A DNA stretch of 64,000 nt from assembly GCF_039542055.1 (NCBI RefSeq), contig NZ_BAABHK010000003.1:310001-374000 (forward strand), read 5' to 3'. Source of the stretch: Actinoallomurus vinaceus (lineage in GTDB: Bacteria > Actinomycetota > Actinomycetes > Streptosporangiales > Streptosporangiaceae). Positions 17,569 to 25,024 of the stretch are shown here, piece by piece. Numbering within the stretch: the first letter of the stretch is position 1; every line of letters starts with the position of its first letter. The position numbers and the translations under genes are program-made. The notes beneath the pieces were generated by a model. That model ran no database searches. It worked only from the letters and a program-made list of their open reading frames with translations, and had not been told where the DNA came from.

Positions 17569-18975
17569 CTAGGCGCGTACGTCGATCAGTTCCACCTCCA
17601 GGAGGTCCGCGAGGGCGCGCAGGTCGGCGATCCGGTGGCCGGTGCCGAGGGCCCAGTGGTGGGAGATGCCCGTGGCGCTCCAGGCGTCGGTCCACTCCCC
17701 CGGGTCGCAGCCGAAGTCGACGCGCGAGGTGGTGTTGCCGATCTGCAGCAGCGGCCCGTCGACGACCTCGCCCTCGGAGGCGACGAACGCGAACCGTCCG
17801 TCCCGTCCCTGGCGGATGCCGAACGCCGTGACCGGGCCGTGCTTGACGTCGAACTCGACCGACACGCCCCAGCCGCGCTTGCCGTGGTAGACGCCCAGGC
17901 CGCGCAGCAGCGGCTTGGAATCGCTGATGGCCAGGTGCGCCGGGCCGTCGTGGCCCATCTCGACGTGGCCCCGCTGGAAGTCCAGCGCCTGCAGCTCGGT
18001 GAAGGAGCCGCCCGCGCCGAGCCGGTCCATGATCAGCATGGCGAGGGAGGTCCGCAGCTCGTACTCGCCCGCGGCCGGAACGCCGCGCGCGGTCAGCAGC
18101 GACGCCCCGAGGATCATGCCCGCGCCGAGGCGTTCGTGGATCTCGCCGTCCAGGCCCCGGTGGTAGTAGGCGAGGCTGTCCAGCTCGAAGTCCTCGACGA
18201 GCCGGTCGAGGCCGACCGCGACGCGCGCGGCCCAGGAGAAGTCCTCGTCGTTGACCGAATCGGCCAGCTCGAAGATCTCCGCGGCCTCCTTCTTCTTGGC
18301 CTCGGCCTCGGCGTCGGTGACCTTCTCCACGCGGACCCGCAGGTCGTCGAACTCCAGCACCTCCATGTGGCCGCCGAAGTTGGCCGGCACCAGGGTCAGG
18401 TCGGTGGAGACGTCGAGCATGCCCGGGTACAGGTGGCCCATGAGGCCGTGCCGTCCCCGGCGCAGCGCCGCCCGTACGCCCGCGGCCCGCACCCAGCGGC
18501 CGATCTTCGCCCAGGCCCGCTCGTCCTCGACGTAGCCCGACACCGAGCGGAACGGGATGCCGCAGCGCTGGAACGCGTTGGCCATCTCGGGCAGCGGGCA
18601 GGCGCCGCAGTAGGCCAGCCACTGGCCGGTGTCGAAGGTCGCGTGGTCCATCGACTCGGTCGGCTGCAGGTTGATCAGCAGCACGGGGGCGCCGCTGCGC
18701 TGGGCGATCGGCACCAGCATCGTCGCGGTCATGTACGTCGTCAGGAACCCCACGATGAGGTCGCAGCCCGCGACGCGCAGCTTCTCCGCGGCGGCGGCGC
18801 CCTCCTGGGCGTCGGAGATGAAGCCGACGTCCACGACGTCCGCCCCGAGTTCGCGCATCCGCTCGGACACACGTTCGGCGGACCGCTTGAGCTGCGGCAG
18901 CAGGTCGGGGAACTGCGGCCAGTACGCGCCGAGCCCGCCCGCGACGAGGCCTACGCGGACCTTCGTGTCGGTCAT
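17569..18975 (-). CDS. L-arabinose/L-fucose isomerase-fold sugar isomerase
   Basis: A 468-aa cytoplasmic protein. Start at the ATG that follows GGAGG by 5 nt; the ATG 12 nt upstream overlaps that site. It has an N-terminal Rossmann-like region (VRVGLVAGGLGAYWPQFP, CDLIVGFLTTYMTATML) and a C-terminal domain with acidic and histidine clusters (GEYELRTSLAM, HVEMGHDGPAH, HHWALGTGH) where AraA/FucI enzymes bind their metal. The true substrate is unknown. L-arabinose freed by the GH127 and GH43 enzymes is the most economical guess, but L-fucose or another deoxy sugar cannot be excluded. It is the only intracellular enzyme inside the secreted-hydrolase stretch and the first gene of the GH43-GH78 unit. 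Confidence 0.75.
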   Translation of the reverse strand: MTDTKVRVGLVAGGLGAYWPQFPDLLPQLKRSAERVSERMRELGADVVDVGFISDAQEGAAAAEKLRVAGCDLIVGFLTTYMTATMLVPIAQRSGAPVLLINLQPTESMDHATFDTGQWLAYCGACPLPEMANAFQRCGIPFRSVSGYVEDERAWAKIGRWVRAAGVRAALRRGRHGLMGHLYPGMLDVSTDLTLVPANFGGHMEVLEFDDLRVRVEKVTDAEAEAKKKEAAEIFELADSVNDEDFSWAARVAVGLDRLVEDFELDSLAYYHRGLDGEIHERLGAGMILGASLLTARGVPAAGEYELRTSLAMLIMDRLGAGGSFTELQALDFQRGHVEMGHDGPAHLAISDSKPLLRGLGVYHGKRGWGVSVEFDVKHGPVTAFGIRQGRDGRFAFVASEGEVVDGPLLQIGNTTSRVDFGCDPGEWTDAWSATGISHHWALGTGHRIADLRALADLLEVELIDVRA

Positions 18976-18997
18976 CTCATCCTCCATGCGATCTGGT

Positions 18998-19038
18998 GAC
19001 GGCGGGCCCGCGGCGGCCGGTGCCGCGAGCCCGCCGTC
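18998..19038. terminator. 17-bp GC hairpin between GH78 and isomerase genes
   Basis: Arms 18998-19014 and 19022-19038 match at 16 of 17 positions with a 7-nt loop, filling the 69-bp gap after the GH78 stop. No T tract follows. It likely ends or attenuates transcription before the isomerase-GH43-GH78 unit. Confidence 0.55.
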
Positions 19039-19044
19039 GGTCTC

Positions 19045-22000
19045 TCAGGCTCGGGTGCTGAAGTGCCAGCGGCCCGAGCCGACGGTGAACACGGCGTTGC
19101 CGTCCTGCATGCGCACGAACCGTGCGCCGTCCTGGGTGACCTGATTCGCGCTTCCGGCCGGCACCCACACCTCCGCGGTCGTGTTGACCGGGACGGTGGC
19201 GTCGAGGGTGAACCGGTCTCCGGAGACCGACCAGCGGCTCACGATCTCGCCGTAGTCGGACCGGTAGGTCGCCGACGCCCTGGTCAGGGATCCGCCGGGC
19301 CTCGGGTGGATGACGACGCTCCGGTAACCGGGCGACGCCGGGGCGATGCCGGCGATGTTCTGGTAGATCCAGTCGCCGACCGAGCCGAGCCCGTAGTGGT
19401 TGAAGGAGTTCATGCCGGGGTCGTTGAACGTGCCGTCCGGCTTGATGCCGTCCCAGCGCTCCCAGATGGTGGTCGCGCCCTTGTCGATCTCGTAGCCCCA
19501 CGACGGGAACGTCTTCTGCTCCAGCAGCCGGTACGCCACGTCGGTGTGCCCGGTACGGGTCAGCGTCGGCAGCAGCTCACCGGTGCCGAGGAACCCGGTC
19601 GTGAGGTGCCCGCCGTGGGCGTCGATGTTCGCGACCAGCTTGTCGGCGGCGGGCTTGACCTGGCCGTCCGGCAGAAGGTTGCCGGCGAGTGCCAGGACGT
19701 AGGCGGTCTGGCTGCCGCCGCCGACGGTGCCGTCGGACTTGACGTACTTCGCGTCGAACGCGTCCCGGATCTGCCCCCACAGCGTGCGGTAGGAGGCCGC
19801 GGCGGCGTGGTCGCCGATCGCGTCCGCCATCTGCGCGACCAGGTCGGTCGAGTGCGCGAAGTACGCGGTGCCGATCAGGTCGAGCGGGGTGTCGTCGCCG
19901 ACGTTGAGCCAGTCGCCGTACCCCTGGGCGGGCCGGATCAACCCGGTGCTGTGCGCCTTCAGGTAGTCGATCCACTTCGTCATCGCCGGGTAGCGATCGC
20001 GCACGACCTGCAGGTCGCCGTAGCGCTGCCAGAGGGTGAACGGAATGATCACGCCCGCGTCGCCCCAGCCCGCCGTGCCCGAGCCCCCCGCGACGGCCGG
20101 GGCCACGTCGGTGAACGCGCCGTCGGCGGTCTGGCCGTCGGCCAGGTCGGTGGTGAACTTGGCGAGGAAGCCGTCGGCGTCCATGTTGAACGTCGAAGTC
20201 GGCGCGAACGCGGCGATGTCGCCCGTCCAGCCGAGCCGCTCGTCGCGCTGCGGGCAGTCGGTCGGGACGCTGAAGAAGTTGCCCTTCTGACCCCACACGA
20301 TGTTGTGCTGGATCTGGTTCACCAGCGGGTCGGAGGTGGTCAGCGTGCCGTTGGCGGGAGCGTCGGCGTGCGCGACGACGCCGGCGACGGCGTCCAGGCT
20401 CGGCGTGCCCGGATAGCCCGTGACCTCGACGTACTGGTAGCCGCGATAGGTGAAGCGCGGCTCGTACGTCTCGGTGCCGTTGCCCTTGAGCGTGTAGCGG
20501 TCGGTGTCGACGGCGCCGCGCAGGTTCGCGGTGTAGAGCGTGCCGTCCGGGTTCAGCACCTCGCCGTTCCGCAGGGTCACGGTCGTACCGGCCGAGCCGG
20601 AGACCGTCAGGCGGTTCCAGCCGACCATGTTCTGGCCGAGGTCGAAGATGAACACGCCCGGCTTGGGCTCGGTCCGCTTCACCGGGTGCAGCACCGTGTC
20701 CTGCCGCACCGGAGGACCGGCCTGGGCGACGAGGTTCGGCCGTACGGTGGTGTTGACCTTGACCGGCTGCCAGGCGTGGTCGTCGAATCCGGCGCTGTCC
20801 CAGCCGTCCTGCTCGTTCCGGGCGTCATAGGTCTCGCCGGCGTAGATGTCGGACGAGGCCAGCGGACTGGCGGCCGCCTTCCAGGAGTCGTCGGTCCCGA
20901 TGGTCTGCGAGGTGCCGTCGGTGAAGTCCACGCGGAGCTGGGCGAGGAACCACGGCTGCTGCCCGTAGATGTGCGAACCGGCGAAGCCAATGTTCCCGGA
21001 GTACCAGCCGGGCGCAAGCAGCGCCCCGATCGCGTTGTTCCCGCGGTGCAGCATCGTGGTCACGTCGTAGGCCTGGTACTGGACGCGCTTGTTGTAGTCC
21101 GTCCAGCCCGGGGTGAAGTCGTCGTCGCCGACCCGGCGGCCGTTGAGGTGCGCCTCGTACAGACCGAGCGAGGTGACGTACAGGCGGGCCGCCGCGACCG
21201 GCTTGGCGAGCTGGAACCCGTGCCGTAGGTATGGTACCGGCGGCGACGGCTGGACGACCTGGCTCCCCCACGGGCCCGAGCCGTACGCGGCGGCGTCCTT
21301 GGCCGCGGGCCAGGAGGAGTCGTCGAAGCCCGGCTTCTCCCAGCCGTCCGGCACGGTCTGCGCGGCCTTGAACGAGCCGTCGGTGACGACGTCGATCGGG
21401 TCCGCGCCGGAGCGTTCGACGTGCAGCCGCCCGACGATGCCCGCGGGGCTCACCGAGGTGTTCACCGCCTGGATCGCGATGGTGTTGGCGCCCGGATGCA
21501 GGACGGAGGTGAGGTCCGCGAGCTGTCCCTGCTTCCAGCTGTCCGTGACCTGCGGCGACGACGCGACACGCGCGCCGTTGACGTACAGGGTGAAGCCGTC
21601 GTCCGCGGTCAGGGTGAGCAACGCCTTGCTGATCGACGCGGAGCCCAGGTCGACGGTGCGGCGGAAGTACCGGGTCGAGGCGGGCTCGCTGGACGCCGGG
21701 TCGCCCTCCGGGTACCAGATCCAGCGGGCGCCGGTCAGGCTCGGCGTCGTGTCCGGACTGCCGATCCAGTTGGCCGTCCAGTCCTGCTGGGCCAGGCCGG
21801 TCTCGAAGAGCGACGTCCTGCTCCAGCCCGAGGGCCTGCCCTGGGCGTCCCAGACGCGGACCTGCCAGTAGTACCGGTGGCCGGACCGCAGCGCGGGGCC
21901 GCCGTAGGACACGTCCACGGACTGGCCGCTCGCGACGCGGCCGCTGTCCCAGACGTCGGCCGCGCGTGCCTTGGTGCCGACGGCCACCTCGTACGCGGTC

Positions 22001-22233
22001 TGGGACTGGCCGCGCGCGGTGGAGTCCAGCCGCCAGCCGAGGCGGGGCTTGGCGGCGTCGATGCCGATCGGGTTCGTCTCGCGTTCGGTCGTCGTCGCCG
22101 TCACCCGTACGGGCGAGGACGCCCCTCGGGCGAAGGCGGGCACGGCACCGACGACGGTCGTGGTCATGAGGGTCGCGGTGAGGGCGGACAGGATGGACAG
22201 TGGTCGTCGGCGGAACCTTGGTACGCGTCGCAT
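19045..22233 (-). CDS. Secreted canonical GH78 alpha-L-rhamnosidase (CBM67-type domain)
   Basis: A 1062-aa protein with a Sec signal peptide ending near AFARGA. The full GH78 layout is present: Ig-like domain (TAYEVAVG, YYWQVRVWD), an inserted lectin-like domain (about 190-300, ADDGFTLYVNGARV) resembling the CBM67 of SaRha78A, rhamnosidase beta domain, catalytic barrel and C-terminal beta domain. The acid motif is DCPQRDERLGWTGD at 659-672 and the second Glu lies in GATTIWERWDG (E925). It is the best-conserved rhamnosidase of the window. AAAGGGAG precedes the ATG. Its leader is strikingly similar to that of the next gene upstream (22336-24930), and a hairpin separates the two. Confidence 0.94.
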   Translation of the reverse strand: MRRVPRFRRRPLSILSALTATLMTTTVVGAVPAFARGASSPVRVTATTTERETNPIGIDAAKPRLGWRLDSTARGQSQTAYEVAVGTKARAADVWDSGRVASGQSVDVSYGGPALRSGHRYYWQVRVWDAQGRPSGWSRTSLFETGLAQQDWTANWIGSPDTTPSLTGARWIWYPEGDPASSEPASTRYFRRTVDLGSASISKALLTLTADDGFTLYVNGARVASSPQVTDSWKQGQLADLTSVLHPGANTIAIQAVNTSVSPAGIVGRLHVERSGADPIDVVTDGSFKAAQTVPDGWEKPGFDDSSWPAAKDAAAYGSGPWGSQVVQPSPPVPYLRHGFQLAKPVAAARLYVTSLGLYEAHLNGRRVGDDDFTPGWTDYNKRVQYQAYDVTTMLHRGNNAIGALLAPGWYSGNIGFAGSHIYGQQPWFLAQLRVDFTDGTSQTIGTDDSWKAAASPLASSDIYAGETYDARNEQDGWDSAGFDDHAWQPVKVNTTVRPNLVAQAGPPVRQDTVLHPVKRTEPKPGVFIFDLGQNMVGWNRLTVSGSAGTTVTLRNGEVLNPDGTLYTANLRGAVDTDRYTLKGNGTETYEPRFTYRGYQYVEVTGYPGTPSLDAVAGVVAHADAPANGTLTTSDPLVNQIQHNIVWGQKGNFFSVPTDCPQRDERLGWTGDIAAFAPTSTFNMDADGFLAKFTTDLADGQTADGAFTDVAPAVAGGSGTAGWGDAGVIIPFTLWQRYGDLQVVRDRYPAMTKWIDYLKAHSTGLIRPAQGYGDWLNVGDDTPLDLIGTAYFAHSTDLVAQMADAIGDHAAAASYRTLWGQIRDAFDAKYVKSDGTVGGGSQTAYVLALAGNLLPDGQVKPAADKLVANIDAHGGHLTTGFLGTGELLPTLTRTGHTDVAYRLLEQKTFPSWGYEIDKGATTIWERWDGIKPDGTFNDPGMNSFNHYGLGSVGDWIYQNIAGIAPASPGYRSVVIHPRPGGSLTRASATYRSDYGEIVSRWSVSGDRFTLDATVPVNTTAEVWVPAGSANQVTQDGARFVRMQDGNAVFTVGSGRWHFSTRA

Positions 22234-22280
22234 TCTCGGGCTCCCTTTCTGGGATCCAGCGGAAGGACAACCCCGATGTG
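22234..22280 (-). repeat. Shared leader element, copy 1 (GH78 at 19045-22233)
   Basis: Read on the plus strand it contains GGGATCC (22251-22257) and CAACCCCGATGTG (22268-22280). It closely matches 24931-24980 in content, order and spacing. It lies in the 5' leader directly before the ribosome binding site. Confidence 0.6.
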
Positions 22281-22306
22281 GCGGGCGGCCGGGGCCGCCG
22301 CCCGCC
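22280..22306. terminator. 10-bp GC hairpin between two GH78-type genes
   Basis: Arms 22280-22289 (GGCGGGCGGC) and 22297-22306 with a 7-nt loop, directly next to the shared leader element. No T tract follows. Confidence 0.5.
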
Positions 22307-22335
22307 GTGGTCTGCTCAGCCGCGGGCCTCCCCCG

Positions 22336-24930
22336 TCACCGGGCCGTCACCTGGACCGTGTGCGAGCCGGCGCGGACACCGTGCAGCGTGATGTGGCCGC
22401 CGTCGCTCGTCGCCTGGTAGGCGAGCGCGGCGCCGCCGTCCCAGGCGACCTTGCCGTCGACGCGCACGGTGACCCGCTTGCCGCCGGTCGGCACCGCGAT
22501 GTCGCCGGACGTGCCGGCCGGGGCGGTGACGGCCAGGGTCAGGACGGCGCCGTGTCCCTGGGTCCAGGTCACCCGCAGCGCGCCGTGCGGGGTGGGCAGC
22601 TCGCCGCGGGCCCAGGTCACCGAGCCCGGGTTCGGCCGTACGGCCCAGGTGCTGAAGCCGGGACCGGTCGGCACGGCGCCGAGCAGGTCGTTGCTGAGCG
22701 CCGGCACGACGCCCGTCGACCAGCCGTGCGCCATCGAGGTGTAGGCGCCCTCGTACAGGGAGCCGTTCTCGCCGATGCCCTCCCAGTCGGTGATGCCGGG
22801 GTCGTGGTTCGTCATCCAGCCGTAGAGCCGCTTGATCTCCTCGATGGCGGAGTCGGCCTGGCCGGAGAGGAAGCGCGCCTGGATCTCCGGGTAGGAGGTG
22901 AAGGCGTAGACCCGTTTGCTGCCGTCCGAGACGAGCGTGTCGTTGTCCATGAAGGCGTTGCCGTACGGCTGGGCCGTCGCCTTGGCGAGGTGGGCGAGCG
23001 CCGAGCCGGCCTGGTCCGGGGAGGCGACTCCGGCGACGATCGCGATGCCGTTGCCGTCCTGCCCGTGGCGGACCTCGCCGGTGCCGGAGTCCAGGTAGGC
23101 GCCGGTCTTGGCGTCCCACAGGTAGGTGTTGATCGCCTTCGCGACGGTCTGCGCGCGCTGCTGCCAGCGGTCCGCGTCGGCGCCGTGGCCGAGGGCGCGG
23201 GCCAGGCCGGCCGCGTCGTTCAGCGCCTGGACGTAGAGGGCGTTGTAGTAGGTGACCTCGCCGGTGCGGGGCAGGAACGCGTAGTCGCCGTAGCCGCCGG
23301 TGCCGTTCAGGCCCTTCGACAGCAGCCCGTGGGAGTCGGTGACCGACGGGTACCAGGAATCGAGGGTCTTGATCAGGTTCGGGTAGTACTTCGCCGCGTA
23401 CGCGGTGTCGCCCGTGTAGAGCACGTAGTCCGAGCTGGAGGTCACCCACCACAGCGGGTAGTCGAACAGCGGGAGCGTGTAGTTGCCGATCGACGCGGGC
23501 GGGATCCAGCCGTCGGCGCGCTGGTGGTCGGCCAGGTCGGCGAGGACGTTGCGGGCGGCCTCGGGCACCGCGTGGGTGAGGTAGTCGGTGCGGCCAGACA
23601 CGGCGACGTCGCCGACGTACGGGTCACGGTCGCGCTTGGCGCCGTCGTGCAGGACCAGCTTGCCGTCCAGGCTCGGGCTGTCGGCGTTCCGCGGCTCGAC
23701 GTCGGTCGGCCGGAACGTGTCGGTGACCAGCTCGTTCGTGTAGGACGCGTTGTACCAGTACTGGTTGAGGGCCCGGTCCGAGGACTCGAACCAGCCCTTG
23801 TAGGTGCCCGCCGCTCCCGGGAGCGCGGTCGACTCCAGGGCGACGTCCTCGATCTTCACCGTGCCGTACGGCCGCGCGGCGGGGGCGTCGCTGTCGAGGG
23901 CGTCCAGGCTGATCTTCAGGTACCGGAAGCCGTGCAGGCCGTCCGCGCAGACCTTCGTACCGCTCTGGCAGCCCTTCGTGTCGGTCCAGGTGGTGGACGT
24001 CTCCGGCGGGGCGTACTGGTCGGTGCCCGGGCCGCCGGAGAAGTCGGAGCGGGTGAAGTCGGAGCGGTCGGTGAGGTACTGCAGGGTCTCGGAGAACGCC
24101 AGCCGCACGCCGGGATGGTCGGCCGAGGCACCACCGAATCGGATCTTCGGGTAGCCGACGACGACCTTGCCGAAGTCCAGGGTGACGCTCGACTGCGCCG
24201 GATCGGTGACGACGCCGGGATAGATCTCGTTGATCCGGGTGAAGTCCCCCCGGGAGCTGGGCTGGTCCTTGGTGACCGTGATGCGCACCTGGCCGGTCGT
24301 GACCTCCTGCGGGAACGTCACGGCGCGCTGCACGTCGGTGTTGCCGGTCACCGTCGCCTGGGTGACCCAGTCCGAGCCGTTCCACGTGGCGACGGTGAAG
24401 TCCATCGGGACACCGTCGCTGTTGGACAGCACGGTGATCCCCGGCAGCTTCACCGGGGTGGGACTGGTGATCTGCAGCCAGGCCGGATACGTGTCGGGGT
24501 TCTCGTCGTTCCAGAACGTCTTGGGATCCCCGTCGACGGCGTTGCCCGGCCCGTACGAGGTGGGCGTGCCGTCGTTGCCGCCGTTCGGCGCGTGGAAGGA
24601 GGAGGCCGTGGCCGCGGTGCCGGACGGCCAGGCCGGCTTGGGCTTCGGCGCCTCGCGGTGCAGGGTGGTCGTCCCCGCGCCGACCAGGCCCTTGGGGTCG
24701 GTCACGTCGCCGGCGGTGGAGGCGACCCGGACCGGCGACACCTCGCGGTGGGAGGTCCCCTGGACGTAGTGGCGCCAGTTCGGCGCGGGCAGGTGGGCGA
24801 GCGCGTTCGCGGCCCGCGTGTCCGCGCCGGCCCGCGCGGGCGAGGTGGCCACGAGCGTGGTCGTCGCGCCGAGCGCGAGGCAGGCGAGGACGTGGAAGGG
24901 TCTTCGTCGAAGGTTCGAAGCCAGTCGCAT
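22336..24930 (-). CDS. Secreted GH78-like six-hairpin glycosidase with N-terminal discoidin domain
   Basis: An 864-aa protein with a Sec signal peptide (cleavage near ARAGADT). An F5/8-type (discoidin) domain at about 100-235 (GPGNAVDGDPKTFWND, VRITVTKDQ) is followed by a beta-sandwich, an (alpha/alpha)6 barrel and a C-terminal beta domain (VTVRVDGKVAWDG). The acid motif is the variant DGAKRDRDPYVGD (D429, D434, D441), as in the 3584-5635 enzyme, not the canonical DCPxRE. GYGDYAFLPRTGEVTYYNALYVQ and MAHGWSTG are typical of the rhamnosidase clan. Probably a rhamnosidase or a close relative acting on another terminal sugar. The gene follows rhaEW after a hairpin. Confidence 0.82.
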   Translation of the reverse strand: MRLASNLRRRPFHVLACLALGATTTLVATSPARAGADTRAANALAHLPAPNWRHYVQGTSHREVSPVRVASTAGDVTDPKGLVGAGTTTLHREAPKPKPAWPSGTAATASSFHAPNGGNDGTPTSYGPGNAVDGDPKTFWNDENPDTYPAWLQITSPTPVKLPGITVLSNSDGVPMDFTVATWNGSDWVTQATVTGNTDVQRAVTFPQEVTTGQVRITVTKDQPSSRGDFTRINEIYPGVVTDPAQSSVTLDFGKVVVGYPKIRFGGASADHPGVRLAFSETLQYLTDRSDFTRSDFSGGPGTDQYAPPETSTTWTDTKGCQSGTKVCADGLHGFRYLKISLDALDSDAPAARPYGTVKIEDVALESTALPGAAGTYKGWFESSDRALNQYWYNASYTNELVTDTFRPTDVEPRNADSPSLDGKLVLHDGAKRDRDPYVGDVAVSGRTDYLTHAVPEAARNVLADLADHQRADGWIPPASIGNYTLPLFDYPLWWVTSSSDYVLYTGDTAYAAKYYPNLIKTLDSWYPSVTDSHGLLSKGLNGTGGYGDYAFLPRTGEVTYYNALYVQALNDAAGLARALGHGADADRWQQRAQTVAKAINTYLWDAKTGAYLDSGTGEVRHGQDGNGIAIVAGVASPDQAGSALAHLAKATAQPYGNAFMDNDTLVSDGSKRVYAFTSYPEIQARFLSGQADSAIEEIKRLYGWMTNHDPGITDWEGIGENGSLYEGAYTSMAHGWSTGVVPALSNDLLGAVPTGPGFSTWAVRPNPGSVTWARGELPTPHGALRVTWTQGHGAVLTLAVTAPAGTSGDIAVPTGGKRVTVRVDGKVAWDGGAALAYQATSDGGHITLHGVRAGSHTVQVTAR

Positions 24931-24980
24931 CCCTGGGCTCTCCCTCTCTGGGATCCGGCGGATTGAGCAACCCCGATGTG
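24931..24980 (-). repeat. Shared leader element, copy 2 (GH78-like gene at 22336-24930)
   Basis: Contains GGGATCC (24950-24956) and CAACCCCGATGTG (24968-24980), with spacing within 1 nt of copy 1 at 22234-22280. It is followed by a GC hairpin, as copy 1 is. Confidence 0.6.
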
Positions 24981-24984
24981 CGGC

Positions 24985-25019
24985 CGTGGGGGCGGCGCGT
25001 GGCGGCGCGCCGCCCCACG
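24985..25019. terminator. GC hairpin after rhaEW
   Basis: About 14 paired bases with one bulged G (arm CGTGGGGGCGGCGCG against CGCGCCGCCCCACG), loop about 6 nt, starting 5 nt beyond the rhaEW stop. It is the probable end or attenuator of the core rha operon. Confidence 0.55.
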
Positions 25020-25024
25020 GTGGT

